This document shows positions 35,148 to 43,908 of a DNA stretch of 64,000 bases, in pieces; the stretch's first letter is position 1; each line of letters opens with the position of its first letter. The notes below the pieces were generated by a model. The model did not search any database. It was not told the origin of the DNA and saw only the letters and a list, made by a program, of their open reading frames with translations. Both the position numbers and the translations under genes were made by a program. Source of the stretch: Actinacidiphila alni (GTDB taxonomy: Bacteria > Actinomycetota > Actinomycetes > Streptomycetales > Streptomycetaceae); NCBI RefSeq assembly GCF_900112845.1, contig NZ_FONG01000002.1, forward strand, positions 372,001 to 436,000, in the 5' to 3' direction.

Positions 35148-35858
35148 TCAGCGGTGCGTGGAGCCGCCGTCCCGTACGGGCCGGGCCCCGGCGCGGTCCT
35201 CGGTACGGTCCTCGGCACGGTTGAGGTCGGCCGGCGCCGTGACCGGCGCGAGGTCGTCCAGCACCCCCAGGGCTCCGAGCGCTTCGAGCGAATCGGCGAG
35301 GTCGAGGGAGCCGGCGGTGTGGCCGGGCCGGCCGCCGACCGTCAGTTGTGTGTCGCGCCGCGCGTGCCGGGCCCGTACCGGAAGCACCGCCCAGACCGTC
35401 ACCTCGCCGGGCGCGTCGTCCCGTACGCCCCAGCGCAGCGACAGAGTGCCGACGATGCCCAGGCCGCGCCCGCCGCGCGCGCTCAGCGAGGGGCTGGACG
35501 GGCGTGGCCGGGTGGGGCCGCCGCCGTCGGTCACCTCGACCGCGAGCAGTCCGTCCTCGCCTATCGCCCAGGCGGCGCGTATCCCGCAGTCGGCCCCGGC
35601 CGTACGACCGGCGCCCTTGTCCTTGGCCGCGGTGCCGTTCGCGCCGCCACCGCGGTCCTCCAGCGGGCGGGCGTGCCGGAAGGAGTTGCTGAGCAGCTCG
35701 GAGAGGATGAGGACGGCGTCGTCGATCACCGGCTCCGGCACGTCCTGCGCGCACAATTCGCTGCGTAGTTTCCGGCGTGCCACGGCAACGCCGGTCGGAC
35801 CATGGGGCAGGGCCATGGTCGACGACGTCGGCACCTCCTGCGCCACCATCAACGACAC
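35148..35858 (-). CDS. histidine-kinase-like ATPase with C-terminal tail
   Basis: The ATPase domain (about residues 15-165) has VLILSELLSNSFRHAR (N-box) and VEVTDGGGPTRP (G1), then ARGGRGLGIVGTLS (G2). It belongs to the RsbW-like ATP-binding proteins that are numerous in Streptomyces. A region of about 90 residues after the domain (VTAPADLNRAEDRTEDRAG) is disordered. The GTG at 35,858 is chosen because AAGGAGG lies 8 nt upstream; a longer frame to 35,921 is possible. Role unknown, probably sigma-factor control. Confidence 0.82.
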   Translation of the reverse strand: MSLMVAQEVPTSSTMALPHGPTGVAVARRKLRSELCAQDVPEPVIDDAVLILSELLSNSFRHARPLEDRGGGANGTAAKDKGAGRTAGADCGIRAAWAIGEDGLLAVEVTDGGGPTRPRPSSPSLSARGGRGLGIVGTLSLRWGVRDDAPGEVTVWAVLPVRARHARRDTQLTVGGRPGHTAGSLDLADSLEALGALGVLDDLAPVTAPADLNRAEDRTEDRAGARPVRDGGSTHR

Positions 35859-36093
35859 CCCCGAGACCTCCTTCACCCCACGCCATGGGAGGGATGCCCT
35901 CTGGGACTCGGCCGGAAACAAGCCAACCGCGATCTATTGACGCACTCCGTACACATTCCTGACGTACGAAAGCCGCCGATCACCGCCCGGACACGGTCCG
36001 AACGCGCCGGAGCACGACCTGTGACGACTGTCGCCTGTCGATATCGGCTGTTGTCTGTTGCTTCCTGCTGTGGCCTGCGGATATCCGGGGAGT

Positions 36094-36921
36094 TCAACGG
36101 CCCAGTTGCGACAGAACCGCACCAGGGCGGTTGGTGATGATGGAGTCGACGCCGAGCCGTACACACAAATCCACATCGGCCGGCTCGTCCACCGTCCACA
36201 CATGCACGCGATGCCCGGCGTGGCGCAAACGCGCCACGTATCCGGGGTCGGCGCGCACGATCCGCATGCTCGGCCCCGCGATCCCGACGCCCGCCGGCAG
36301 CCGGCCGCCCGCGCGCCGCGGCAGCAGCAGGTGCCGGAGGAGGAAGACGGTCGGTACGGCGGGCGCCGCCAGCCGTACCCGGCGCAGCGCGCGCGGCGAG
36401 AAGCTCATCACCCGGACCCGCGCGGCCTCGCCCGGCGCCGGCCGGTCGAGGCCGAAGTGCCGCAGCAGGTCGAGCAGTCGCCGCTCGACCTGGCCCGACC
36501 AGCGCGTCGGGTGCTTCGTCTCGATCGCCAGCTCCACGCGGCGGTCGGTGTCCGCGACCAGTTCGAGGAGGCGGTGCAGCGTGAGGATCCCTCGTTCTCC
36601 CCCGTCCTCGTCCTTCCCGCGGTCCTTCCCACGGTCCTTCCAGGAACCGAAATCGAGTTCGGAGAGTTGGGCGAGGGTCATGCCGGAGACGGGGCCGCGG
36701 CCGTCGGACGTACGGTCCACCCGCCGGTCGTGCACGCACACCAGCTCGCCGTCCGCGCTCAGCCGTACGTCGCAGTCCAGGGCGTCCGCCCCGTCCTCGA
36801 TGGCTTTCCGGTACGCGGCGAGCGTATGTTCTGGTACGTCCGCGGAGGCGCCCCTGTGGGCGACGACCTGCACAGGTCGTCCGTCCGGGAACGGCTCCGG
36901 GACCGCGCGCGCGAATGTCAC
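36094..36921 (-). CDS. glycerophosphodiester phosphodiesterase (GDPD family)
   Basis: The 275-residue TIM-barrel enzyme hydrolyses glycerophosphodiesters. The catalytic site is visible: VVAHRGASADVPEHTLAAY (HRG...E), ALDCDVRLSADGELVCVHDRRVDRT (metal Glu/Asp region and HD) and the late VHVWTVDEPADV with the Trp/Asp. There is no signal peptide, so it is probably cytoplasmic. The start is a GTG at 36,921; 37,008 and ATGs upstream are alternatives. It is divergent from the HtrA-like protease. Confidence 0.88.
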   Translation of the reverse strand: MTFARAVPEPFPDGRPVQVVAHRGASADVPEHTLAAYRKAIEDGADALDCDVRLSADGELVCVHDRRVDRTSDGRGPVSGMTLAQLSELDFGSWKDRGKDRGKDEDGGERGILTLHRLLELVADTDRRVELAIETKHPTRWSGQVERRLLDLLRHFGLDRPAPGEAARVRVMSFSPRALRRVRLAAPAVPTVFLLRHLLLPRRAGGRLPAGVGIAGPSMRIVRADPGYVARLRHAGHRVHVWTVDEPADVDLCVRLGVDSIITNRPGAVLSQLGR

Positions 36922-37115
36922 CGTGTCATGGTGCCACCGGACCCCCGGCGAACCCGTGCCACGGACCGTACGAGTCATGGCCCGTACGGCGGGCACGCGG
37001 AGATGCACAGCTACCGCTTACGGCGGTCCGACACGCGGTGGGAAATGCTGTGTTCGGCCCACCGAACTTGTCCCGACCTTGTTCTGAACCTGACCTGACT
37101 CTGAGGAGAAACGCT

Positions 37116-38858
37116 GTGAGCACCGAGAACGAAGCCGGCTCCGGCCCGGCTGCGGAGTCGGCAGCGCCCGCGTCCGACGGTGCCCCGGCGGCCCCCGCAC
37201 CCGCCCCCGCCGTACCCCCGGCCGCGCCGAGGTCCTCGGACTTGTCGGAATCGTCGGAATCGTCGAGTGAGGTCGGCGAATCGGGCGAGTCGCGGACGGA
37301 GGTCCTGCCGGAGATCCGGGACGCGGCTCCGGTGCCTCCCTCACCGGACCCTTACCGGGCCCCTGCGCCTCCCGCGTCGGCGCCCGCCGCGCCGCCGGCC
37401 CCGGAGCGCTCCCCGTACGCGCCGCCGACCGGCCCGCCGTCCCCGTACAACACCCCGCCGGCGGCGGCCGCCGTCTTCGCGGCCGAGCAGCCGCCGGCCG
37501 CGCCGGGGCACGGCGGCCCGCAGCACCACGGTGCGCACGCCGGTCACGGAGCGCCGCACGACCCGTTCGCCGCGCCGTCGTCCCCCTACGGCGCGGCGAA
37601 CGCGCCCGGTACGCCCGGTACGCCCGGCTCCGGCGCGGGACACCCGGGCCAGCCCGGACAGCCGGGTCAGCCCGGTGGCCCCGGCGGGCTGCCGCCGGCC
37701 TGGGGCACCCACGTCCCGCCGCCGCCGAACGACGGCCGCAAGCGCCGCGGCATCGGCGGCATGGTCGCCGCCGTCCTGGTGGCCGCGCTGGTCGCGGGCG
37801 GTGTCGGCGGCGGTGTCGGTTACGCGATCGCCGACCACAACGACAACTCCAACTCCACCTCCTCCACCACCGTCTCCGACTCCGGCAGCCAGAAGGCGTT
37901 CAACCGCGCCCCGACGTCGGTCGCGGGCATCGCCAACAAGGCCCTGCCGAGCGTCGTCACCATCAAGGCCAGCGGCAGCCAGGAGAGCGGTACGGGCACC
38001 GGTTTCGTCTACGACACCGAGGGCCACATCCTCACCAACAACCACGTGGTCGCCCCGGCCGCCGACGGCGGCAAGCTCACCGTCACCTTCTCCAACGGCA
38101 AGACGTACGACGCCTCCGTCATCGGCCGTGCCCAGGGCTACGACGTGGCCGTCATCAAGCTCAAGAACGCCAGCGGCGTCAAGCTCACCCCGCTGCCGCT
38201 CGGCAACTCCGACCAGGCCCAGGTCGGTGACGCCACCATCGCCATCGGCGCCCCCTTCGGCCTCTCCGGCACCGTCACCACCGGCATCGTCAGCGCCGTC
38301 CACCGCCCCGTCGCCTCCAGCGACGGCCAGGGCAGCAGCGCCTCCTACATGAGCGCCATCCAGACCGACGCCTCGATCAACCCCGGCAACTCCGGCGGCC
38401 CCCTCCTCAACGCCAACGGCGCCGTCATCGGCATCAACTCCGCCATCCAGCCGGCCGGCAACAACGACCCCGGCACCCAGGGCGGCAGCGTCGGCCTCGG
38501 CTTCGCGATCCCGATCAACCAGGCCAAGCGCGTCGCCGACCAGCTCATCAGGACCGGCCAGCCCGTCTACCCGGTGATCGGCGTCAGCCTCGACACCCAA
38601 TACCAGGGCGACGGCGCCAAGATCTCCACCGACTCCAGCTCCGCCATCACCGCCGGCGGCCCCGGCGCCGCCGCCGGCCTCAAGCCCGGCGACGTCATCA
38701 CCAAGTTCGACGACACCCTCATCGACAGCGGCCAGACCCTCATCGGCGAAATCTGGCAGCACTCCCCCGGCGACAAGGCCACCATCACCTACACCCGCAA
38801 CGGCACCACCCACACCACCACCGTCACCCTCGGCCAGCGCACCGGCGACAGCAACTGA
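37116..38858 (+). CDS. HtrA/DegP-like trypsin serine protease with PDZ domain
   Basis: The 580-residue protein has a long Pro/Ala/Gly-rich disordered N-terminus (about residues 1-205) with tandem GTPGTPGSG and GQPGQPGQPG units. One membrane helix (IGGMVAAVLVAALVAGGVG) leads to an extracytoplasmic trypsin fold. The triad is visible: His in ILTNNHVVAPA, Asp in YDVAVIKL and Ser in NPGNSGGPLL. A PDZ domain ends the protein (PGAAAGLKPGDVITKFDDTLI). This is the DegQ/HtrA class that degrades misfolded exported proteins. The GTG at 37,116 follows GAGGAGAAACGCT. It ends 31 bp before the tRNA-Ser. Confidence 0.93.
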   Translation: MSTENEAGSGPAAESAAPASDGAPAAPAPAPAVPPAAPRSSDLSESSESSSEVGESGESRTEVLPEIRDAAPVPPSPDPYRAPAPPASAPAAPPAPERSPYAPPTGPPSPYNTPPAAAAVFAAEQPPAAPGHGGPQHHGAHAGHGAPHDPFAAPSSPYGAANAPGTPGTPGSGAGHPGQPGQPGQPGGPGGLPPAWGTHVPPPPNDGRKRRGIGGMVAAVLVAALVAGGVGGGVGYAIADHNDNSNSTSSTTVSDSGSQKAFNRAPTSVAGIANKALPSVVTIKASGSQESGTGTGFVYDTEGHILTNNHVVAPAADGGKLTVTFSNGKTYDASVIGRAQGYDVAVIKLKNASGVKLTPLPLGNSDQAQVGDATIAIGAPFGLSGTVTTGIVSAVHRPVASSDGQGSSASYMSAIQTDASINPGNSGGPLLNANGAVIGINSAIQPAGNNDPGTQGGSVGLGFAIPINQAKRVADQLIRTGQPVYPVIGVSLDTQYQGDGAKISTDSSSAITAGGPGAAAGLKPGDVITKFDDTLIDSGQTLIGEIWQHSPGDKATITYTRNGTTHTTTVTLGQRTGDSN

Positions 38859-38889
38859 CCCACTAAGCTGTCCCCGCGCCCCAGCGCGG

Positions 38890-38976
38890 GGAGGCTTGCC
38901 CGAGCGGCCTAAGGGAACGGTCTTGAAAACCGTCGTGGCAGCGATGTCACCGTGGGTTCAAATCCCACAGCCTCCG
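38890..38976 (+). tRNA. serT: tRNA-Ser(UGA), intact, integration site
   Basis: This is an 87-nt class II tRNA. The acceptor stem GGAGGCT pairs with AGCCTCC and the discriminator is G. The anticodon arm ACGGTCTTGAAAACCGT places TGA in the loop. A long variable arm (GTGGCAGCGATGTCAC) and the T-arm GTGGGTTCAAATCCCAC complete it. CCA is not encoded. It reads UCA serine codons. Its 3' 62 bp are duplicated at 61,395-61,456, so an integrative element used it as the attachment site and restored a complete gene at the left junction. Confidence 0.97.
38915..38976 (+). other. attL: tRNA-Ser 3' end at the left border of the element
   Basis: The 62 bp from GAACGGTCTTGAAAACCG to the tRNA 3' end are identical to 61,395-61,456. 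Insertion in the 3' half of a tRNA, with the tRNA restored, is the standard pattern for tyrosine recombinases of actinomycete elements. Similarity continues past the tRNA for about 540 bp but at about 93%, so the exact crossover lies inside the identical 62 bp. Confidence 0.85.
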
Positions 38977-38978
38977 CG

Positions 38979-39516
38979 ACAGCGGTGAACATGCAGGTGG
39001 GGCCGGGGCTCGACACCGTCGAGACCCGGCCCCACCTGTTGTGCGTCCCGGGCGTGTGCCTCGGATTCCCACTGTCGACCAGCGCGTATGGACCAGACGT
39101 GGACCAGGGTTCACGCTCACTCATGAACAAACACCCCCTCGGTCTCTGTCCAGCGCATGCGCCCGCTCGGGGACTGCACCTTCGGGCGTCTCCCAACGAG
39201 GCCGCAACCGCGCCGTCTTCCCGCTCCATCAATCCGTTCCCAGAGGTCGGTCGACCGCGAAGCCCCGGGGGGCAGCGCTACTGTCGTGGCTTCATCTCAC
39301 TCCGGCTTCGGCCTGTTGCCTGACGCCGACTCAGTGCGAGAGTGATGGGGGATAGTGCGTAGTCGTCCGATCATGCGGCGTGCAGGACAGCGGGCGGGGT
39401 TGGACTGACCGTGGAGGTAGGGGCAGGTCTCCGACGAAATGATGGTCGAAATGTCCGATTCTCTCAACGTAAGTAAAATCAGCTCTCGCCTCGCATAAAC
39501 CGCCAGGTCATTTACT
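38979..39516 (+). repeat. first copy of duplicated tRNA-CRISPR spacer and leader
   Basis: This stretch, from the tRNA end to the first CRISPR repeat, is collinear with 61,459-61,958. I count roughly 30 substitutions over the first 440 bp and near-identity over the last 100 bp of leader, apart from a 38-bp segment (39,435-39,472) present only here. It is non-coding: frames that look open on either strand arise from the tRNA and its flank and are not conserved as proteins. The AT-richer final 60 bp before the repeat act as the CRISPR leader. Confidence 0.75.
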
Positions 39517-39849
39517 GTGCTCCCCGCACCCGCGGGGCTGTTCCCGTCGGCAACGAGTTGCGAGACGGCTGGCTCGGGTGCTCCCCGCACCCGCGGGGCT
39601 GTTCCAGATCCGCCCGCTGGCCGCCGGTGATCCACTTGTGCTCCCCGCACCCGCGGGGCTGTTCCCAAGCTCGGCCAGGCGCTCGTCACCATCGGCGTGT
39701 GCTCCCCGCACCCGCGGGGCTGTTCCCGAGTCCGAGATCGCCACCGCCATCGGCGTCCAGTGCTCCCCGCACCCGCGGGGCTGTTCCCCTGCGTGCGGAT
39801 ATCGACGCGGCTGAGGCGACGTGCTCCCCGCCCCCGCGGGGCTGTCTCG
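39517..39849 (+). CRISPR. type I-E-like CRISPR array 1 (six repeats), inside the element
   Basis: The 29-bp repeats begin GTGCTCCCCGCACCCGCGGG and end CTGTTCC(C), at 39,517, 39,578, 39,638, 39,699, 39,760 and 39,821. Spacers are 31-32 bp, giving a 60-61 bp period as in type I-E. The last repeat is degenerate (GCCCCCGC and CTGTCTC), marking the trailer end, so transcription runs on the plus strand from the leader on the left. The repeat is palindromic (CCCCGCaccCGCGGGG). The five spacers share none with array 2, and I found no match to them elsewhere in the window. No cas genes lie nearby. Confidence 0.95.
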
Positions 39850-39857
39850 CGGCCCTA

Positions 39858-40755
39858 GGGCGTTTCTTTCGGATCATCTTGCTGACCAGATATGGATGGC
39901 GGCGAGGTGGAGTCCGGCGAGGTAGATGGTGGCGGTCTTGTCGTAGCGGGTGGCGAGGCCGCGCCACTGCTTGAGCTTGTTGATGCACCGTTCGACGGTG
40001 TTGCGTTGTTTGTAGGCGTCGCGGTCGAAGGCCGGCGGACGGCCGCCGCGGCTGCCGAGCCGTTTGCGGTTTGCGGCCTGGTCCGCGGGCTGCGGGATCA
40101 CTGTGCGGATCCCTCGTCGTTGCAGATGGGACCGGATGGCGCGGGAGGAGTACGCCTTGTCCGCCAGGACCACATCTGGTGTCGTCCGCGGCCGCCCTGT
40201 CGGTCTTGGCACCCGTAGGCGGGCCATGACCTGGGTGAACGCAGGCGCGTCGCCAGCCTGTCCCGGCGTGAGGACGAAGCCCAAGGGTCGGCATCGGCCG
40301 TCCGTAACGAGGTGGATCTTGGTGGTCAGTCCGCCGCGGGACCGTCCGAGGGCATGGTCGGCAGGCTCGCCGGCCGGGGCCCCTTTTGACGGGCCCCGGC
40401 CGCGTGCTGATGGGCGCGGACGATCGTGGAGTCGACCGCGACGACCCAGTCGAGGTCGCCTTCGGCGGCGGCCTGGGCCAGCAGTGCGGTGAAGACCTTC
40501 TCCCAGGTCCCGTCCGCGGCCCACATCCGCAGCCGGTTGTGAGCGCCCTTCCACGATCCGAAGTGCTCGGGCAGATCCATCCATGGCGTCCGGTGCGGTA
40601 CTTGAACGCGATCGCGTCGATCACCTGCCGGTGATCCCGCCACCGCCCACCCCGCCGATGCGTCCGATCCGGCAGCAACGGCTCGATCCTCGCCCACTGC
40701 GCATCACTCAACGACACACCCAGACCAACGATCCGATGATCCGCAAGAAACGCCC
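39858..40755. mobile_element. IS5-family insertion sequence, 898 bp
   Basis: The terminal inverted repeats GGGCGTTTCTTTCGGATCAT (left) and the complementary right end, reading GGGCGTTTCTTGCGGATCAT, differ at one position. Both ends are flanked by TA (target-site duplication, or CTA/TAG). The IS carries a DDE transposase gene with a slippery AAAAGGGG typical of IS427-group frameshifting. It landed just 8 bp beyond the terminal repeat of CRISPR array 1, between the array and the integrase. Confidence 0.85.
39874..40717 (-). pseudogene. IS5-family DDE transposase, frameshifted
   Basis: Read on the minus strand, the protein is complete only across three frames. The N-terminus is VSLSDAQWARIEPLLP, to IAFKYRTG. 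Then comes TPWMDLPEHFGSWKG, to VVAVDSTIVRAHQHA (the DDE D). Last is GGLTTKIHLVTDG, to VVLADKAYSS and YKQRNTVERCINKLKQWRG (the E). The break between frames 1 and 2 is a 1-bp loss near 40,588 (normal: KYRTGTPWMDLP). The break between frames 2 and 3 at AAAAGGGG (40,383-40,390) looks like a programmed -1 frameshift site. Only the first break is a true lesion, so the IS is probably inactive on its own. Confidence 0.8.
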
Positions 40756-40816
40756 TAGCCGCCGCACCCCATCGCATATGGACCAGGTATGACCGGTTCC
40801 GCGGCTCTCGCGGTCC

Positions 40817-42251
40817 TCACTCGGGGAGTTCGGCCTGTTCCGCGAGAGCGCGGGCGATGCGGTCGTTGTCCTGGTCTTGACGGCCCTTGATGACCTTCGT
40901 GTAGAAGCGGAAGGGGACCGCGACACTGTGACCGGCGCGACGGGCGACCTCGGCCGGGTCGACGCCGGAACTGAGCCAGAGGGAGACGCTCGCGTGCTGG
41001 AGGCTGTACGGGACCTCCGCGAGGGGTGTCACGACATCTTCCGCCGAGAGTGCCTTCTGCCGCGCGGCCTTCCAGACCTCCGTGTACTCCGTAGAACGGA
41101 CTCGCCCGCCGTTCGCCGCACGGAAGAAGCGTCCGTCAGAGGAGGTGCCGTACGTCGCCCGGTGCATGCGGAGCATTCCGACGAGTACGGGCGGGATCGG
41201 TACCGAGCGCGTCGCCTTGCGGGCACGACGCTTCAGGCCGCGCTTGTCGTAGGAAGCGCTGTCGTCGGTCCATCCCGAGCCGACCTCGGGTCGGCTCTCC
41301 GAGAGCAGCAGTTCGCCCCACTCCGTCTCGGCCTCACCTTTCTTCGGCGCAGCCGGAATTCGGCATGCGCTGTCGCCGAGTGCGGCGACCTCGGCGGGCC
41401 GCATGGCGGCGTAATACGTAATAGAGGCATCCGAAGAACGCTGCCAAGTGTTCGCCGCGCGGACCTTGTTCCCGAGCCGCCGCGATGAGCCGTCGAGCTT
41501 GCCCAGGGCTGGGCACGTACCGAAAGTCGATCTCGTCGTCGGTCTCCGGCGGTTTCCAGTCGACCTTCCCCAGAGGAAAGGAAGCCAGGACTTCCCGTTC
41601 GACTGCGTAGCGAAGCGAGTTGCCGAAGACCGTGTACTTCCGATGGATGGTCGTCTCCGCAGCATTCGTTCCATCCATCCGGAGGGAGATGGCGTCGAGA
41701 ACGGCGCGTAAATGGGCAGGCTTCTCGAGTTCGCTCGCGTCGACCGACTTGCGTCTGATCCACTCCAACGCAGCGGCGATGTCCGCCGAGGCATCCTCCG
41801 TCTCCTGCCGAGGCTTCAACTCCCCGGTGTGGCCATCACGGTTGAAGCGAAAGGCCCAGGAATAGAGAGCCGCCCTGAGAACCTGTCGCGTCGGCTCACC
41901 CCGAGTGTCCCTGATGAGAACGGGCGTGATCGTGGCGAGGGCCTCGGCGATGCCGGCGCGGTGCTTGGCCGACGAGTTCGGCCACTTCATCTTGGCGTAG
42001 GCGCACGCGTGCGCGAACCACGTCGGGGACTGGAGACGGTGGAACTCGGATGCCGGGAGCCCCGTCGTATCGTCAAACTGTTCGCGATTGCGCAGAGCGG
42101 CCAGAAGCTCCGAACGGCGGCCGTCTGCCTGTTCCTTGATCTTGTAGCTCTTGGAGTGCGGCGGCGTCCCGACTCGCCAACGGAGCTGGAAAGGCGTCGC
42201 TCGGTCGGGGCGCTTCCGAATGCCCCAGATCTTTACGTCGTAGGTGAGCAT
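40817..42251 (-). pseudogene. int: tyrosine recombinase (integrase), frameshifted and with box II Arg lost
   Basis: The coding part begins at the ATG at 42,251 (MLTYDVKIWGIRKRPDRAT) after GGGGAGAAGCA. It runs through the SAM-like core-binding domain and fails at CLYYVLRRHAARRG. In the next frame it resumes as YYAAMRPAEVAAL (box I Arg) and continues to YSLQHASVSLWL, RAGHSVAVPFRFYTK with the catalytic Tyr. The break is an exact tandem duplication of TATTACG. In addition, the box II motif should read LRHA but here is LQHA (CAG instead of CGG). It is the integrase of an AICE, so excision and re-integration should be impossible. Confidence 0.88.
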
Positions 42252-42318
42252 TGCTTCTCCCCTGGGCGGGGGCGCACGCCGAGGGGCATGCACCCCCGAC
42301 GTCATCGTTCGGAGGGCG

Positions 42319-42567
42319 TCAGAAGGTGGACTCTTCGTGGCCCTCAAGCCAGGAGTCGAGATCGCTCTGTCGCACGCGGATCTGGCCGTTCGGGAGCTTG
42401 ATGCACTTCGGCGCCTTGCCTCGCGCCCGCATCCGGTAGAAGGCGGACCTGGACATGCCGATCTCGTCCAGGACTTCGAGGAGCTTCAGGCTCGGGTGTC
42501 GCGCCGGCGGGCGCGGACGGCCCGGTGCGCGGCTGCCGCGCCGCGCGGGCGGGGAGTTGTGGGGCAT
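42319..42567 (-). CDS. xis: excisionase-like helix-turn-helix protein (AlpA/MerR-type)
   Basis: The 82-residue protein has a Pro/Arg-rich N-terminus and one winged-helix DNA-binding domain: LKLLEVLDEIGMSRSAFYRMRARGKAPKC and IKLPNGQIRVRQSDLDSWLE. This matches the excisionases and AlpA regulators encoded next to integrases in Streptomyces elements. It directs recombination toward excision. The frame is intact but, with the integrase broken, likely without function. The next gene (integrase) starts 68 bp downstream. Confidence 0.88.
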   Translation of the reverse strand: MPHNSPPARRGSRAPGRPRPPARHPSLKLLEVLDEIGMSRSAFYRMRARGKAPKCIKLPNGQIRVRQSDLDSWLEGHEESTF

Positions 42568-42654
42568 GCTGGTGGCTCCTCCTGTGTCGTGTTCGGGATG
42601 GGAGGGCCGGGGCAGCGGGCGTTCTTGGCGGATTGGCCGCTGCCCCGGGCGAAG

Positions 42655-42945
42655 TCAAGTCGCGTTGGCCGGTGTGACCTTGACGCTGGCGATCAGCGAG
42701 ACGGTGCCCTCGGGGTCGCCCTCGAAGAAGGTCTCCATCCACTCCCACGCGGTGTCCGCGGTGAGCGGGGCGTAGCCGAGGGCGCGCAGCGCGGCGGTGC
42801 GGGCGCTGATGGTGGGGACGCCGTCACCGACCGGGAACGGGATGTGCGGCCAGCGGGCCTCGTCGGGCTCGGCGACGAAGACTTCCCACGCAGCGCCGTC
42901 CCAGGAGTGGATCATGTGGGCGTGCAGGGGGCGGGTGTGGGCCAC
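42655..42945 (-). CDS. hypothetical element protein
   Basis: The 96-residue soluble protein (HTRPLHAHMIHSWDGAAWEVF, ending TVSLIASVKVTPANAT) has no recognised domain. The GTG at 42,945 starts 2 bp after the upstream stop codon, so it is translated together with the 199-residue protein before it. Similar small proteins are common in AICEs but have no known role. Confidence 0.6.
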   Translation of the reverse strand: MAHTRPLHAHMIHSWDGAAWEVFVAEPDEARWPHIPFPVGDGVPTISARTAALRALGYAPLTADTAWEWMETFFEGDPEGTVSLIASVKVTPANAT

Positions 42946-42947
42946 GG

Positions 42948-43547
42948 TCAGCCCGCCTGAAGGAAGCCGTGGGCGTCCGCGAAGCGGATGAGGTGCTGGA
43001 GCGTACGCTCGGCGCGCTCGCCGTACGCGTACGCGGCGTCGGCGAGTTCGACGGTGAACTCCTCCTCCCCGTCGGCGGGTTCGCACGCGATGACCCGGGT
43101 GCGGAGGTCGGCGAGTTCTGCGCTGCCGGCGTCCCGTGTGAGGGACGGGCTGACGTCGGGGAGTCCGTCGGCGGTCACGGCGTAGCTGCCGTGCCGGTCG
43201 CGGGGGAGTTCGACGTGCCGGGGCCGCTCGCTGCGCAGGACGGCGGCGACGGCCGCGGCGGCACCGTGCGCATAACCGAGCGCAGCGTTCTCGTACAGCT
43301 CGTGCGTGTGGTGCTCCAGCACCATGTAGAGGTCGCTGAGCTGCCAGAGCGCTTCGTCGTGCGGGGCCACGGGCTCGGCGTCGGGCACGGTGAGCAGTCC
43401 GACCACGGGCACGATACGGGCGGGGTCGGCGGCCCACGCGGTATGGCGGGCGTGGCTGTGGGCGGTGCGCAGTTCGCGGGCGGCTGCGCCGAGGGCGTAC
43501 ACGCTGTCGGTCAGGCTGAGGTGCCATTCCGGGGCGATGTCGGGCAT
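42948..43547 (-). CDS. hypothetical element protein
   Basis: The 199-residue acidic, His/Ala-rich protein (MPDIAPEWHLSLTDSVYALG) has a helical middle with HHTHELYENAALGYAHGAAAAV and ends in LQHLIRFADAHGFLQAG. No motif is recognised. The ATG follows AACGGAGGAACTCC, a strong ribosome-binding site. It belongs to the block of small genes between xis and tra, where pSAM2-like elements have replication and spread genes. Its content does not resemble RepSA. Confidence 0.65.
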   Translation of the reverse strand: MPDIAPEWHLSLTDSVYALGAAARELRTAHSHARHTAWAADPARIVPVVGLLTVPDAEPVAPHDEALWQLSDLYMVLEHHTHELYENAALGYAHGAAAAVAAVLRSERPRHVELPRDRHGSYAVTADGLPDVSPSLTRDAGSAELADLRTRVIACEPADGEEEFTVELADAAYAYGERAERTLQHLIRFADAHGFLQAG

Positions 43548-43645
43548 GGAGTTCCTCCGTTGGGCGGGCCGGGCGGGCTGTCCGGTCCTCCGCACGAGCC
43601 CAACCTCCTTCTTGTGGACGGAGGTTGGGCTCGCACAGGGGAGCG

Positions 43646-43888
43646 TCAGGCCAGGTGCGGGAGGACCGGGGCGCCGACGGACGCGGCCTGGAGCACGGCG
43701 CGCAGGTCGCCGCCGACGGCGGCGAGCCGTTGCTCGATGGCCTGCCAGGACTCGGCGTCGATGGCCATGAGCCCGGCGACGGCGGTGGGGCCCTGGCCGA
43801 GTTCGAGCGCGGTGAGGACGTCGCGGAGTTCGCCGACGGCCATCAGGGAAAGGTGCGGCTGCGATGCCGCGAGAGCGGGCGTACACAT
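43646..43888 (-). CDS. hypothetical small element protein
   Basis: The 80-residue protein (MCTPALAASQPHLSLMAVGELRDVL, with the helix AIDAESWQAIEQRLAAVGG) has a good ribosome-binding site (AAGGAGGCACCTTC). Probably a single soluble helical bundle. No family recognised. Confidence 0.55.
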   Translation of the reverse strand: MCTPALAASQPHLSLMAVGELRDVLTALELGQGPTAVAGLMAIDAESWQAIEQRLAAVGGDLRAVLQAASVGAPVLPHLA

Positions 43889-43908
43889 GAAGGTGCCTCC
43901 TTACGAGG

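Noticed and set aside
38952..39323. Open frames over the tRNA-Ser and its flank (also at 61,279-61,803 and on the minus strand)
   Set aside because: They are translations of the tRNA and non-coding flank, repeated only because the DNA is duplicated. Substitutions between the copies do not respect codons.
39546..39820. Self-targeting by array 1 or array 2 spacers inside the window
   Set aside because: A visual search for spacer words in the rest of the window found no match. A genome-wide search would be decisive.
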